Source of the DNA: Ectopseudomonas composti
Lineage (GTDB): Bacteria; Pseudomonadota; Gammaproteobacteria; Pseudomonadales; Pseudomonadaceae
DNA: 64,000 nucleotides
NCBI RefSeq assembly: GCF_900115475.1
Contig: NZ_FOWP01000005.1
Location: forward strand, 124,001-188,000
Reading direction: 5' to 3'
Part shown: piece after piece, positions 50,963-60,118 of the stretch
Layout: the number at the start of each line of letters is the position of its first letter
Numbering within the stretch: the stretch's first letter is position 1
Translations under genes and position numbers: made by a program
The notes under the pieces: generated by a model
What the model was told of the DNA's origin: nothing
The model's input: only the letters and a program-made list of their open reading frames with translations
Databases searched by the model: none

Positions 50963-53599
50963 ATGAGTCGAGCGGTACCCGAACTTCCCGCCCAGGGCGC
51001 TGATGCGCCTGATCTTCTTCCCTCTTCACAACCCGGCTGGCTGCAACGCAACCGTCACTTGATCGGCCTCGGTCTGTCGCTGCTGTTGTTCGGCCTGGCG
51101 CTGGTCGCCTGCTGGCACCTGGTACGCGAGATCAATCCGGATCAGGTGCGTGAATCGCTGGCCGCGGTACCGCCGCAAGCCCTGCTCGGCGCACTGCTGG
51201 CCACCGTGCTGGGTTTTCTGGTGATGCTCGCCTACGAGTGGTCGGCCAGCCGCTATGCCAACGTCGACCTGCCGCCGCCGACCCTGGCGCTCGGCGGTTT
51301 CTGCGCCTTCGCCATTGGCAATGCCGTGGGCCTGTCGGCGTTGTCCGGCGGTTCGGTGCGTTATCGCTTGTATGGGCGCAACGGTCTTGGCGCGGGCGAT
51401 GTGGCGCGCATGAGCCTGTTCGCCAGCCTGTCGCTCGGCGTCAGCTTGCCGATTCTTGCGGCGCTGGCGGCCCTGTTCGATCTGCAAGATGCCTCGGCCG
51501 CGCTGCGCTTGTCCGAGCCTGTGCTGACGGTAGTGGCTGTTGCCGTGCTGGTCGCCGCCACGGCGGTGGCGCTGCTGGTCAGCCGCAAACGCCTGGCCGA
51601 GCGCCCTGCTCCCGGTTGCTGGCAGGTCGACCTGGGCCGTTTCAGCCTGCGTCTGCCGGGCCTGCGCATGAGCCTGACGCAGCTGTTGATCAGCAGCCTC
51701 GACGTGCTGATCGCCGCCAGCGTGCTGTACCTGCTGTTGCCCGAGGCGCCGCCTTTCTCTTCCTTCGTACTGATCTACATGCTGGCGCTGGCAGCCGGTG
51801 TGCTCAGCCATGTGCCGGGCGGCGTCGGGGTGTTCGAGGCGGTGCTGCTGGCGGCCTTTTCCTCACGCATCGATCCGGCCGGGCTGGTTGCGGCGATGCT
51901 GCTCTATCGCCTGCTTTACGTGATCCTGCCATTGGTCGCCGCAGGCCTGCTGCTGCTGGCTGCCGAGGCGCGCCGCCTGTGGTTCCCGCGGCAGATGGCG
52001 CGCATGGCCAGCGGCATGGCAGCGCCACTGCTGGCGCTGCTGGTGTTCTGCGCCGGCGCGGTACTGCTGTTCTCTGGGGTGACGCCGACCATGGACGAAC
52101 GCCTGGAGGCGCTGGGTTTCCTCATGCCGCCGCAACTGGTGGCGGCCTCGCACCTGGCGGCCAGCCTGGTCGGCACGCTCTGCCTGCTGCTGGCGCAAGG
52201 GCTGCGCCGGCGCCTGTCAGCGGCTTGGGCACTGACCCTGGTGCTGCTTTGCCTGGGCGTGGTGCTGTCGCTGCTCAAGGGCTTCGACTGGCCGGAGGCT
52301 TTGGCGCTGGCGGCCATCGCTGGCCTGCTGGCGCTGTTTCGCCGCGAGTTCTACCGGCGTAGCCGGCTGATGGATGTACCGGCATCCGGCCTGGTCCTGG
52401 CGGCCACCGCCGGAGTGATCGCGGCCTCGGTGTGGCTGCTGTTGTTCGCCTATCAGGACGTCGCATACAGCCATCAGCTGTGGTGGCAGTTCGAGCTGGA
52501 TGCCAATGCCCCGCGCGGTCTGCGGGCGGCACTGGGCAGTGCCCTGGTGCTGCTGGCGGTCGGCCTGACTTGGTTGCTGCGCGCCACGCCGCCGAGTATC
52601 AGCTTGCCCGACAAGGAGACGCTGCTGCGTGCGCGCGCCATCGTCCAGGCCTCGCGCCAGCCGGAGGGTAGCCTGGCGCTGAGCGGCGACAAAGCCCTGC
52701 TGTTCCACCCCGACGGCGATGCCTTCCTCATGTACGCCCTGCGTGGGCGCAGCCTGGTGGCGCTGTTCGACCCTATTGGCCCGCCAGCGGCGCGTGCCGA
52801 GCTGATCTGGCAGTTCCGCGACCTGTGCGATCGCCACCATGCGCGGCCGGTGTTCTATCAGGTGCGCGCGGAAAACCTGCCCGGCTATATCGATATCGGC
52901 CTGACCGCGCTGAAGCTCGGCGAAGAAGCGCTGGTCGACCTGAAGACTTTCGACCTGGCCAGCAACGGCAAGGAGATGAAGGCCCTGCGCTACACCTGGA
53001 ACCGCGGCCAGCGCGATGGTCTGAGTCTGGAATTCCATGCGCCTGGCCAGGTGCCGATGGACGAGCTGCATGCCATTTCCGATGCCTGGCTGCAGGGCAA
53101 GAGCGTGCGCGAGAAGGGCTTCTCCCTGGGCCGTTTCAGTCCTGAATACCTGGCGCATTTTCGCGTCGTGGTGGTGCGTTTCGAGGGGCGTGCGGTGGCC
53201 TTCGCCAACCTGCTGGAATGCGAGACGCGCGCGGTGGCCAGCCTCGACCTCATGCGTGTGCTGCCGGATGCGCCGAAGTCGACCATGGAGTTCCTCATGC
53301 TCGGCCTGATTCAGCAGTTCCAGAGCGAGGGCTATGCCCGTTTCAGCCTCGGCATGGTGCCGCTGGCCGGCCTGCAGACACGCAAGGGCGCGCCACTGCC
53401 GCTGCGCCTCGGTGCCCTGGTGTTCGACCGTGGCGAGAGTTTCTACAACTTCCAGGGCCTGCGCCGCTTCAAGGACAAGTTCCTGCCGCAGTGGGAGCCG
53501 CGCTACCTGGCCGTACCGGCCGGGCTCGACCCCTGGGTGGCATTGGCCGACACCGCAACGTTGATCGCGGGCGGCCTGGGTGGATTGGTGAGGCGTTGA
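50963..53599 (+). CDS. mprF: Bifunctional aminoacyl-phosphatidylglycerol synthase/flippase MprF
   Basis: An 878-residue protein. Residues to about 550 hold about 14 membrane helices (the flippase part), with the family signature around LSGGSVRYRLYGRNG and HVPGGVGVFEAVLLAAFS. The C-terminal cytoplasmic domain (DUF2156 fold) has KALLFHPDGDAFLMY, FYQVRAENLPGYIDIG, KLGEEALVDL and ARFSLGMVPLAG, which transfers an amino acid from tRNA to phosphatidylglycerol. In P. aeruginosa the amino acid is alanine. It gives resistance to cationic peptides. A VirJ-type hydrolase gene follows one base later. Confidence 0.95.
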   Translation: MSRAVPELPAQGADAPDLLPSSQPGWLQRNRHLIGLGLSLLLFGLALVACWHLVREINPDQVRESLAAVPPQALLGALLATVLGFLVMLAYEWSASRYANVDLPPPTLALGGFCAFAIGNAVGLSALSGGSVRYRLYGRNGLGAGDVARMSLFASLSLGVSLPILAALAALFDLQDASAALRLSEPVLTVVAVAVLVAATAVALLVSRKRLAERPAPGCWQVDLGRFSLRLPGLRMSLTQLLISSLDVLIAASVLYLLLPEAPPFSSFVLIYMLALAAGVLSHVPGGVGVFEAVLLAAFSSRIDPAGLVAAMLLYRLLYVILPLVAAGLLLLAAEARRLWFPRQMARMASGMAAPLLALLVFCAGAVLLFSGVTPTMDERLEALGFLMPPQLVAASHLAASLVGTLCLLLAQGLRRRLSAAWALTLVLLCLGVVLSLLKGFDWPEALALAAIAGLLALFRREFYRRSRLMDVPASGLVLAATAGVIAASVWLLLFAYQDVAYSHQLWWQFELDANAPRGLRAALGSALVLLAVGLTWLLRATPPSISLPDKETLLRARAIVQASRQPEGSLALSGDKALLFHPDGDAFLMYALRGRSLVALFDPIGPPAARAELIWQFRDLCDRHHARPVFYQVRAENLPGYIDIGLTALKLGEEALVDLKTFDLASNGKEMKALRYTWNRGQRDGLSLEFHAPGQVPMDELHAISDAWLQGKSVREKGFSLGRFSPEYLAHFRVVVVRFEGRAVAFANLLECETRAVASLDLMRVLPDAPKSTMEFLMLGLIQQFQSEGYARFSLGMVPLAGLQTRKGAPLPLRLGALVFDRGESFYNFQGLRRFKDKFLPQWEPRYLAVPAGLDPWVALADTATLIAGGLGGLVRR

Positions 53600-53600
53600 A

Positions 53601-54854
53601 ATGAGCAGGACGACAAGGACGCTGGGTGGGTTGTTACTGGTTACCGCCCTGGCTGCAGGCGCGGTGGGTTGGTGGTGGTCGATGCATGCGGTAGCGCATC
53701 TGCAGACAGTGCAGATACAGGGCGCCTCGGCGCAACTGCTGAGCCAGGGTGAGGCGCGTCAGCGTGTGCTACTGCTTGCACCGGCTGACCAGGCGCTGGA
53801 CGAAAGCACGCTACGGCGCTTTGCCGAAGTGGGTGATATGCGCCTGCTGCAATTGCCCTTCGTCGCGGGCGACTGCAAGGCGCAGCAGCAGATGCTCAGC
53901 CAGGCCAGCGAGCGTCTCGGCGGCGCGCCGACCCTGGTGGCCGGTATTGGCCCGGCAGCGGCCTCGGCCTGGCGCTGGCTGGCGGCGCAGCGCGACGATC
54001 AGGCCCAGGCGCTGTCGGTCGGCTTCGACCTGGCCAAGCCCGATTGCGCCGAGCCCTTGCCGAACAAGGCCGAGCACGGCCATTGGATCGCCCTGTGGAA
54101 CGACAATCCAGGTGATGACAACGCGCGCTTCCTGCGCGAGCAGGGTAACGGTGAGCCGCGTATTGGCGCGCTGGGCACGCCGCTGCCGACGCTGCTGGCC
54201 GAGCAGCTGCAGCACCTGCTCGCCGGCCAGGGCGCGGCGATGCCGGTGATCGAGCACCCTTCGGCGCAAGCGGCCGATACCCTGACCCTGTTTTATTCAG
54301 GTGACGGCGGTTGGCGTGACCTCGACCGCGCTTCGGCCGAGCACATGGCCGCTGCCGGTTATCCGGTGGTGGGCATCGACACCTTGCGCTACTACTGGCA
54401 GCACAAGAGCCCGGAGCAGAGCGCCGCCGACCTGTCGCGGCTGATGCAGCAGTACCGCGACAAGTGGCATGTGCAGCGCTTTGTGCTGGCTGGCTATTCC
54501 TTCGGTGCCGATGTGCTGCCGGCGATCTACAACCGCCTGCCGGCCAGTGATCAGCAGCAGGTCGATGCCATGCTGCTGCTGGCCTTCGCCCGCAGCGGCA
54601 GTTTCGAGATCGCCGTCAGTGGCTGGCTCGGCAAGGATGGCGCGGAAGCACCGACTGGGCCGGAATTGCGCAAGGTGCCGGCGGCCAAGGTGTACTGCAT
54701 CTACGGTAGCGAGGAAGCACCCGAGAGTGGCTGCACCGAAGCCGGTGCTCCGGGGGAGCACCTGATGATCAAGGGTGGGCACCACTTCGATGGTGATTAC
54801 GCCGCGCTAGCGCAGAAGATGCTGGCGGCGATCAAGGCGCGGCAGCAGCGATAG
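53601..54854 (+). CDS. VirJ/AcvB-like hydrolase, probable alanyl-phosphatidylglycerol hydrolase
   Basis: A 417-residue protein with an N-terminal membrane anchor or signal (LLLVTALAAGAVGWWWSMHAVA), so it acts in the periplasm. Two VirJ-like parts are visible; the second carries the alpha/beta hydrolase elements LFYSGDGGWRDLD, VLAGYSFGADVLP (the G-x-S-x-G nucleophile) and IKGGHHFDGD. It starts one base after mprF stops. The PA0919 homologue in the same position hydrolyses alanyl-PG, so this is probably a synthesis-turnover pair. Confidence 0.88.
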   Translation: MSRTTRTLGGLLLVTALAAGAVGWWWSMHAVAHLQTVQIQGASAQLLSQGEARQRVLLLAPADQALDESTLRRFAEVGDMRLLQLPFVAGDCKAQQQMLSQASERLGGAPTLVAGIGPAAASAWRWLAAQRDDQAQALSVGFDLAKPDCAEPLPNKAEHGHWIALWNDNPGDDNARFLREQGNGEPRIGALGTPLPTLLAEQLQHLLAGQGAAMPVIEHPSAQAADTLTLFYSGDGGWRDLDRASAEHMAAAGYPVVGIDTLRYYWQHKSPEQSAADLSRLMQQYRDKWHVQRFVLAGYSFGADVLPAIYNRLPASDQQQVDAMLLLAFARSGSFEIAVSGWLGKDGAEAPTGPELRKVPAAKVYCIYGSEEAPESGCTEAGAPGEHLMIKGGHHFDGDYAALAQKMLAAIKARQQR

Positions 54855-54890
54855 TCTCGCTGGCGCATGCCAATGGATTGCCGTGATTCT

Positions 54891-54938
54891 GTAGGAGCGG
54901 ATTCATCCGCGAAAAATCGCGGCTAAAGCCGCTCCTAC
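54891..54938. repeat. REPIN-type palindromic repeat
   Basis: GTAGGAGCGG at one end and GCCGCTCCTAC at the other enclose TCCGCG and CGCGGC arms: a symmetric pair of Pseudomonas REP sequences after the mprF unit. Confidence 0.8.
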
Positions 54939-54973
54939 GAAACGTCAGAGAGAATTGCTGTGGCGGTCGCTTT

Positions 54974-55077
54974 TGTGGGAGGGGTTGTCGGCTCGGGCAT
55001 ACTGCTTCGCTCTACCTCCTGCATCCATGCAGTCGTAGCCGCGACCGACCTGTCGCCGCTGAAGCGCCTCCCACAGT
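54974..55077. repeat. Second REP-like inverted repeat before ehuA
   Basis: TTTGTGGGAGG at the left and CGCCTCCCACAG at the right are inverted copies separated by about 80 bases containing GTAGCCGCGACC. It fills most of the gap between the VirJ-like gene and ehuA, which converge here. Confidence 0.55.
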
Positions 55078-55082
55078 GCGCC

Positions 55083-55862
55083 TCAGCTCGCCTCGTTTAC
55101 CGCGCTCAGAAAGGCCTTGGTTCGCTCCTGCTGCGGGTTGCCGAACAGCTGGTCCGGCGAACCCTGTTCATGGATGCAGCCCTGATGGAAGAAGCACACG
55201 CGGTCGGCGAATTCTCGGGCGAAGCCCATCTGGTGGGTGACCATCAGCATGGTCAGGTTGTGTTCACTGCCGAGACGGCGGATGACGTTGAGCACTTCGC
55301 CGCACAGCTCCGGGTCGAGTGCCGAGGTCACCTCGTCGAACAGCATCACCTTGGGTCGCATCGCCAACGCACGGGCGATGGCCACGCGTTGCTGCTGGCC
55401 GCCGGAGAGCTGCGAGGGGAAATGGCGCAGCTTCTCGCCCAGGCCGACCATCGCCAGCAGGTCCTCGGCGCGTTCGGTGGCTTCCTTCTTGCCCATGCCG
55501 AGCACCTGCATTGGTGCCTCGATCACGTTCTGCAGCGCACACATGTGCGGGAACAGGTTGAAGCTCTGGAACACCATGCCGATCTTGCCGCGCACCTTGC
55601 GCTGGTGGCTGGCGCTGGCCGGCACCAGACGCCCGTCGCGGGCGGGCATGTGGGTCAGTGGCTCGTCATCGACGGCGATCACACCTTCATCGATGCTCTC
55701 CAGGGTCATCAGCGCGCGCAACAGGGTCGACTTGCCCGAGCCGCTGGGGCCGATGATCGCCACCTTCTCGCCGGGGGCGACTTCCAGGTTGAGCTTGTTG
55801 AGCACGGTGAGATTGCCGTAACGCTTGGTCACGTCGGTGAAGCGGACGATGGGCTGGGTCAT
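55083..55862 (-). CDS. ehuA: Ectoine/hydroxyectoine ABC transporter ATPase EhuA
   Basis: A 259-residue ABC ATPase with Walker A GPSGSGKS, Q-loop MVFQSFNLFPH, signature LSGGQQQR, Walker B VMLFDEVTSALD and the H-loop VTHQMGFA. GGAG precedes the ATG at 55862; an ATG at 55907 overlapping the ehuD stop (ATGA) would add 15 residues. It powers the importer formed with EhuC and EhuD. Confidence 0.92.
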   Translation of the reverse strand: MTQPIVRFTDVTKRYGNLTVLNKLNLEVAPGEKVAIIGPSGSGKSTLLRALMTLESIDEGVIAVDDEPLTHMPARDGRLVPASASHQRKVRGKIGMVFQSFNLFPHMCALQNVIEAPMQVLGMGKKEATERAEDLLAMVGLGEKLRHFPSQLSGGQQQRVAIARALAMRPKVMLFDEVTSALDPELCGEVLNVIRRLGSEHNLTMLMVTHQMGFAREFADRVCFFHQGCIHEQGSPDQLFGNPQQERTKAFLSAVNEAS

Positions 55863-55903
55863 GGAGGAACTCCCTGCGGCGTCTGTAGAGTTTAGAAAAG
55901 CAG

Positions 55904-56566
55904 TCATCGGGCAGTGACCTCCAGGCGATCTTCCACGCGCCGCACGCACCAGGCCAGGGCCAGGCTGAGCAGCAGGAAGAAAAGACCAACCATGGTGATG
56001 GGCTCGAGGTAGCGGAAGCTCTCCGAGCCGATGTTCTTGGCTTGTTGCATGATTTCCACCACGGTGATCGCCGACAGCACCGGGGTATCCTTGAGCATGG
56101 CCACCAGGTAGTTGCCCAGTGCCGGCAGGATCGGCCGCAGCGCCTGCGGCAGGATAATCTGCCGGTAGGCCGACAGCGGTGACATGTTCAGTGCCGTCAC
56201 CGCCTCCCACTGGCCACGCGGCACCGCGTCGAGGCCGGCGCGGTACACCTCGGCGGTGTAGCAGGCGTAGTGCAGGGCGATGCCGAGAATGCCTGCCTGC
56301 AGCGCGGTGAGATTGAGCCCGTAGTTGGGGAACACGTAGAACAGGAAGTACACCTGGATCAGCAACGGTGTGCTGCGGATGAACTCGATCAGCCCGGCCA
56401 CCGGCCAGGACAGCCACAGATGCTTGCTACGGCGGGCGATGGCCAGCAGCAGGCCGAGCACGATGGCGATGGCAAAACCGGCGAAGGTGATCAGCAGGGT
56501 ATTGAGCGAGGCCTTGAGCAGATCCGGGAGGATGCTCAGGGCGAAATCCCAGTCAAAGAAATTCAT
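55904..56566 (-). CDS. ehuD: Ectoine/hydroxyectoine ABC transporter permease EhuD
   Basis: A 220-residue polar-amino-acid-type permease (His/Glu/Gln family) with about five membrane helices. The cytoplasmic EAA-like loop is around GQWEAVTALNMSPLSAYRQIILPQALR, preceded by FIRSTPLLIQVYFLFYV. It overlaps ehuC by four bases and ends at the ehuA start. Assignment as EhuD rather than another amino-acid permease rests on the neighbouring ehuB, enuR and eut/doe genes. Confidence 0.92.
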   Translation of the reverse strand: MNFFDWDFALSILPDLLKASLNTLLITFAGFAIAIVLGLLLAIARRSKHLWLSWPVAGLIEFIRSTPLLIQVYFLFYVFPNYGLNLTALQAGILGIALHYACYTAEVYRAGLDAVPRGQWEAVTALNMSPLSAYRQIILPQALRPILPALGNYLVAMLKDTPVLSAITVVEIMQQAKNIGSESFRYLEPITMVGLFFLLLSLALAWCVRRVEDRLEVTAR

Positions 56567-57222
56567 TGCAGGCCTCCGCGCATCCGGCCACGGCTCAGGC
56601 GTTTTTCCAGCAGGCGCATGCCGAGGTTGATCACCTGGGCCATGAGGAAATACAGCAGCAGCGCCAGGGCGAAGATCTCCAGGGTCATGAAGGTCGCCTG
56701 GTCCAGCTGGCGAGCACGGAAGGCCAGGTCGGACAGGGTGATCAGCGACACCAGCGAGGTGTTCTTCAGCAGCTCGATCAGCAGGTTGGTACCCGGTGGA
56801 ATCGCCGCCAGCAGCGCCTGCGGCAGGATGATGCGCAGGAAGCGCTTCGAGGGTCGCATGTTCAGCGCGGTGCAGGCCTCGTATTGACCTTTGGCCACCG
56901 AACGAATGGCGCCGCGCATCACTTCCGCGCCATAGGCGCCGATGTGCAGGCCAAGGCCGACGATTGCCACGGTGAAGGCGCTCATCTCGACGTTGAACGG
57001 CGGCATTGGCAGCACGAAGTACAGCCAGAACAGCTGCACCAGCAGCGAGGTGCCGCGGAAGATCTCGATATAGGTGATCGCCAGCCAGCGTAGCGGGCCG
57101 ATGGGCGACAGCCGGCCCAGGGCGGCGATTACTGCCGAGACGATGGCCAGCAGCGAGCCCCAGAAGGTGACTTGCACGGTGACCCAGGCGCCTTGCAGCA
57201 GCAGGGGAAGAAGATCGGTCAT
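56563..57222 (-). CDS. ehuC: Ectoine/hydroxyectoine ABC transporter permease EhuC
   Basis: A 219-residue permease paralogous to EhuD, with about five membrane helices. EIFRGTSLLVQLFWLYFVLP and AKGQYEACTALNMRPSKRFLRIILPQAL are the conserved blocks. It lies 64 bases after ehuB and overlaps ehuD by four bases. With EhuD it forms the heterodimeric inner-membrane channel. Confidence 0.92.
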   Translation of the reverse strand: MTDLLPLLLQGAWVTVQVTFWGSLLAIVSAVIAALGRLSPIGPLRWLAITYIEIFRGTSLLVQLFWLYFVLPMPPFNVEMSAFTVAIVGLGLHIGAYGAEVMRGAIRSVAKGQYEACTALNMRPSKRFLRIILPQALLAAIPPGTNLLIELLKNTSLVSLITLSDLAFRARQLDQATFMTLEIFALALLLYFLMAQVINLGMRLLEKRLSRGRMRGGLQ

Positions 57223-57286
57223 GAATGTCTACCGCTCTATGCTCGAAAACGCGCCACGCACCTGAGTGCGCGGCGTGATTCGCTCA

Positions 57287-58132
57287 TTACTGGCCGCAGA
57301 GTTCGGCGGCGGTCTTGTCGGTGATGTTGGACTGGTCGAAACCGAAGGGCTTGACCGTGGCCAGGTGCTCTTCGCTGCCGATCCATTCCTTCAATTGGGC
57401 ATTCACCGCATCGCGCAGGTCCTTGTCTTCCGGGCGGAAGGCCAGGGCGCCGTAGCCGGTGTGGGCCGGGTCGTCCTTGAATTCGGCGATGGCTTCGACG
57501 CTGTCGCCACCCTTGTCGGCCAGGCCCTTCATGGTCAGCTGGGTACCGACGGCGGCATCGGCGCGACCGGCGCGCACGGCTTGCAGCTGTGCGGTGGTAT
57601 CCGGCACCTGGAGGATCTGGTCATCGGTGATGCCGGCGCTGCGGGCATAGCCCAGGTTCACCGTGCCGGACATGATCGCCACCTTGGCGCCGCTCTTGGC
57701 GATGTCTTCGTAGCTGTGCAGGGCCTTCGGGTTACCGGTTTTCACCAGCAGGGTATCGGGCAGTTGGTAGTGCGGGTCGGTGAACAGCACCTGCTTGCAG
57801 CGCTCGGGGGTGATGTACATGCCGGCGGCGATCAGGTCGAAGCGGCTGGCGCGCAGGCCGGGGATCAGCGAACCCCATTCGGTGAGCACCGGGTTGATCT
57901 TCTCCACGCCCATGCGCTCGAAGATCTTCTTGACGATCTCTGGCGACTCGCCGGTGACGCTGCCATCGAGGGCGGTGTAGGCGAATGGCGTTTCATTGGC
58001 GTAGCCGATACGCACGCTACTGCTGTCCTTGACCTTGTCCAGGGTCGAGGCCTGGGCACCGGCAGCGAGACCGGTGAGCAGGGCGCAGGCCAGTGCGAGG
58101 CGGCCGAAGCGGGAGGGGATAACGCTACTCAT
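57287..58132 (-). CDS. ehuB: Ectoine/hydroxyectoine-binding protein EhuB
   Basis: A 281-residue periplasmic solute-binding protein. The signal peptide is residues 1-28 (FGRLALACALLTGLAAGAQA). The mature protein has the SBP_bac_3 core with VRIGYANETPFAYTALDGSVTGE, FDLIAAGMYITPERCKQVLFT and GTQLTMKGLADK, as in EhuB proteins, and aromatic residues that line the ectoine site in the family. It is the first gene of the importer operon and diverges from enuR. Confidence 0.93.
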   Translation of the reverse strand: MSSVIPSRFGRLALACALLTGLAAGAQASTLDKVKDSSSVRIGYANETPFAYTALDGSVTGESPEIVKKIFERMGVEKINPVLTEWGSLIPGLRASRFDLIAAGMYITPERCKQVLFTDPHYQLPDTLLVKTGNPKALHSYEDIAKSGAKVAIMSGTVNLGYARSAGITDDQILQVPDTTAQLQAVRAGRADAAVGTQLTMKGLADKGGDSVEAIAEFKDDPAHTGYGALAFRPEDKDLRDAVNAQLKEWIGSEEHLATVKPFGFDQSNITDKTAAELCGQ

Positions 58133-58377
58133 CTTGGTGTTCTCCTGTTTCTTGTAGTCCGCCAGCGGCGGCGTGCTGTGTTAGGAGGCAGGTAAATCAA
58201 GAGCGTTGGTGCACAGGAGGCCTGCGCCGGGTGGTGTTTTTCTGAGTTGCCGAGGCACTGTTTTCCACCCTTGGCCCGAGCATACAAAGGCTTTTTTCGC
58301 TGCGGTATTGCACTAGGACAATTGAATCGTAATGCCTCACGCGGGATGCTTGAACGCAGTCGCCGGAGGAGCCATCG

Positions 58378-59775
58378 ATGCACAACTGGAAGAAGGCCCT
58401 GGCCAACGCTCGCCCGGGCGAGTCGAAGTACAAGCTGCTGGTCCAGGCGGTCGCCGCCGATATCGAACAGGGTAGCCTGATCGACGGCCAGCGACTGCCA
58501 CCGCAACGCCAGGTGTCCGATGCACTCGGCATCAGCGTGCAGACCGTGACCAACGCCTACAAGGAACTGGAGCGCCAGGGCCGCGTGCGCTGCGAGGTGG
58601 GTCGTGGCAGCTTTGTCTCACGGCGCACCAGCGAGCGCGTGGCCACCAGCATGCTCGATCGCAGCGAGCAGGCGCTGATGGACTTTTCCAATGCGCGCAT
58701 CCTGCACACCGATGCCCACGACCGCCTGTGGCGACAGACCTGCCTGGAGCTGGCGCAGGAGCCGCACCAGCCCTGGATTCACGCCTTTCGTCCTATTGCC
58801 GGCATGCAGCACCAGCGCGAGTCGGCAGTGCGCTGGCTGGCGCGTCTGGGCATGGACGTGGGTATCGAGGACGTGCTGCTGACCAGCGGCGCTGCCCACG
58901 GCATTTTCCTCGCCCTGGCCACCCTGGCCGGCCCGGACGACGTGGTGCTCTGCGAAGGCCTGACCGATCACGGTGCCATTGGCAGCTCGCAGGTGCTCGG
59001 CTTTACCCTCAAGGGGCTGGAGATGGATCGCTACGGGCTGAACCCCGAGCACTTCGAGGACATGTGCGGCAACGAGCGCATCACCGCGCTGGTCTGCACG
59101 CCCAACCTGAACAACCCCACCAGCGCGCTGATGCCCGACGAGCGCCGCCGCGAGATCGCCGAGATCGCCCGCCGCTATGGCGTGTACATCATCGAGGACG
59201 ATGTCTACGGCCCGCTGCTGGCCGGCCAGCAGAGCACGCGGCCGCTCAGCCATTACGCGCCGGAACTGTCGTTTTACTGCACCAGCATGACCAAGTCGGT
59301 GCTCACCGGTCTGCGCATCGGCTACCTGGTGATGCCCAAGCGCCTGGCCCTGCGTACCGAGAGCATCTTGCGGGTCAACAGCTGGATGGCGCCGTCGCTG
59401 CTCGGTGAGATTGCCACGCGCTGGATCGACTCCGGCGAGGCCGAGGACCTGGTGCAGCTGCAGCGGCAATTGCTGGCCAACCGGCAGGCTTTGGTGGAGC
59501 AGGAACTGGGCGAGCACCTGATCGGCGCTCATCCCTATTCGCTCAACAGTTGGTTGCGGGTGCCCGACGGCTGGGAGATCGACGGCCTGTTACGCGAGTT
59601 GCGTCGGCGCAACGTGGCGTTGACTTTGCCCGACCCCTTCGTTCCGCCCGGCATGCCGCGGCCACGCGCGGTGCGCCTGTGCGTCGGCGCCGAATGCAGC
59701 GAAGCGAAGATGCGTCAGGGCGTGCAGATCGTGCGTGACGTCTTCGAGCAGTACCCGAAGGTGCATGATTTCTGA
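58378..59775 (+). CDS. enuR: MocR-type regulator of ectoine catabolism EnuR
   Basis: A 465-residue GntR/MocR regulator. The N-terminal winged helix (residues 1-80, RLPPQRQVSDALGISVQTV) is joined to an aminotransferase-like domain with the PLP lysine K306 in CTSMTKSVLTGLRIGY and NNPTSALMPDERR. The family binds PLP and senses an ectoine breakdown intermediate to relieve repression. It lies between the divergent ehu importer genes and the eut/doe genes it should control. The 245-base gap to ehuB presumably holds both promoters; no operator was assigned. Confidence 0.92.
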   Translation: MHNWKKALANARPGESKYKLLVQAVAADIEQGSLIDGQRLPPQRQVSDALGISVQTVTNAYKELERQGRVRCEVGRGSFVSRRTSERVATSMLDRSEQALMDFSNARILHTDAHDRLWRQTCLELAQEPHQPWIHAFRPIAGMQHQRESAVRWLARLGMDVGIEDVLLTSGAAHGIFLALATLAGPDDVVLCEGLTDHGAIGSSQVLGFTLKGLEMDRYGLNPEHFEDMCGNERITALVCTPNLNNPTSALMPDERRREIAEIARRYGVYIIEDDVYGPLLAGQQSTRPLSHYAPELSFYCTSMTKSVLTGLRIGYLVMPKRLALRTESILRVNSWMAPSLLGEIATRWIDSGEAEDLVQLQRQLLANRQALVEQELGEHLIGAHPYSLNSWLRVPDGWEIDGLLRELRRRNVALTLPDPFVPPGMPRPRAVRLCVGAECSEAKMRQGVQIVRDVFEQYPKVHDF

Positions 59776-60118
59776 GAGCCGTAGGGTGGACGTCGCTTTT
59801 CACGTCCACCGCAGCGGTGGCTCGAAGGTTCGGTGGATCGATAAAGCGTGATCCACCCTACGGACTCGACGGCGAGCGGATTAGGCCCCCTCTCCCGCTT
59901 GCGGGAGAGGGCTGGGGAGAGGGCTCTTGTAGCCCGGATGAAATCCGGGAGTGGTTTGCACCGGTGCTTCCGCGTTGCATCGGTGCGCACGGCGCACCCT
60001 ATGCAAACGCACCGATGTCCACCTCTTGAAGCCCACCAGTAAAAAATCGTCCTAGTACATTCAGCCACTCAATTTCCCGCTCATACACTCGGCCGTACAC
60101 CTTCACGGAACGTGCGCT
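59776..60118. repeat. Gene-free stretch filled with extragenic palindromes (enuR-eutB gap)
   Basis: 343 bases hold three inverted repeats and no gene. CCGTAGGGTGGA (59779) faces TCCACCCTACGG (59852). CCCTCTCCCG and CGGGAGAGGG form a perfect 10-bp stem around CTTG at 59888-59911. CCCGGAT and ATCCGGG form a short stem at 59933-59949. All are common pseudomonad extragenic repeat types. The second could also act as a transcript end after enuR, giving eutB its own promoter. Confidence 0.65.

Noticed and set aside
59888-59911. Strong palindrome as a true intrinsic terminator of enuR
   Set aside because: The stem is perfect but no T-tract follows on either strand, and the sequence is a common extragenic repeat.
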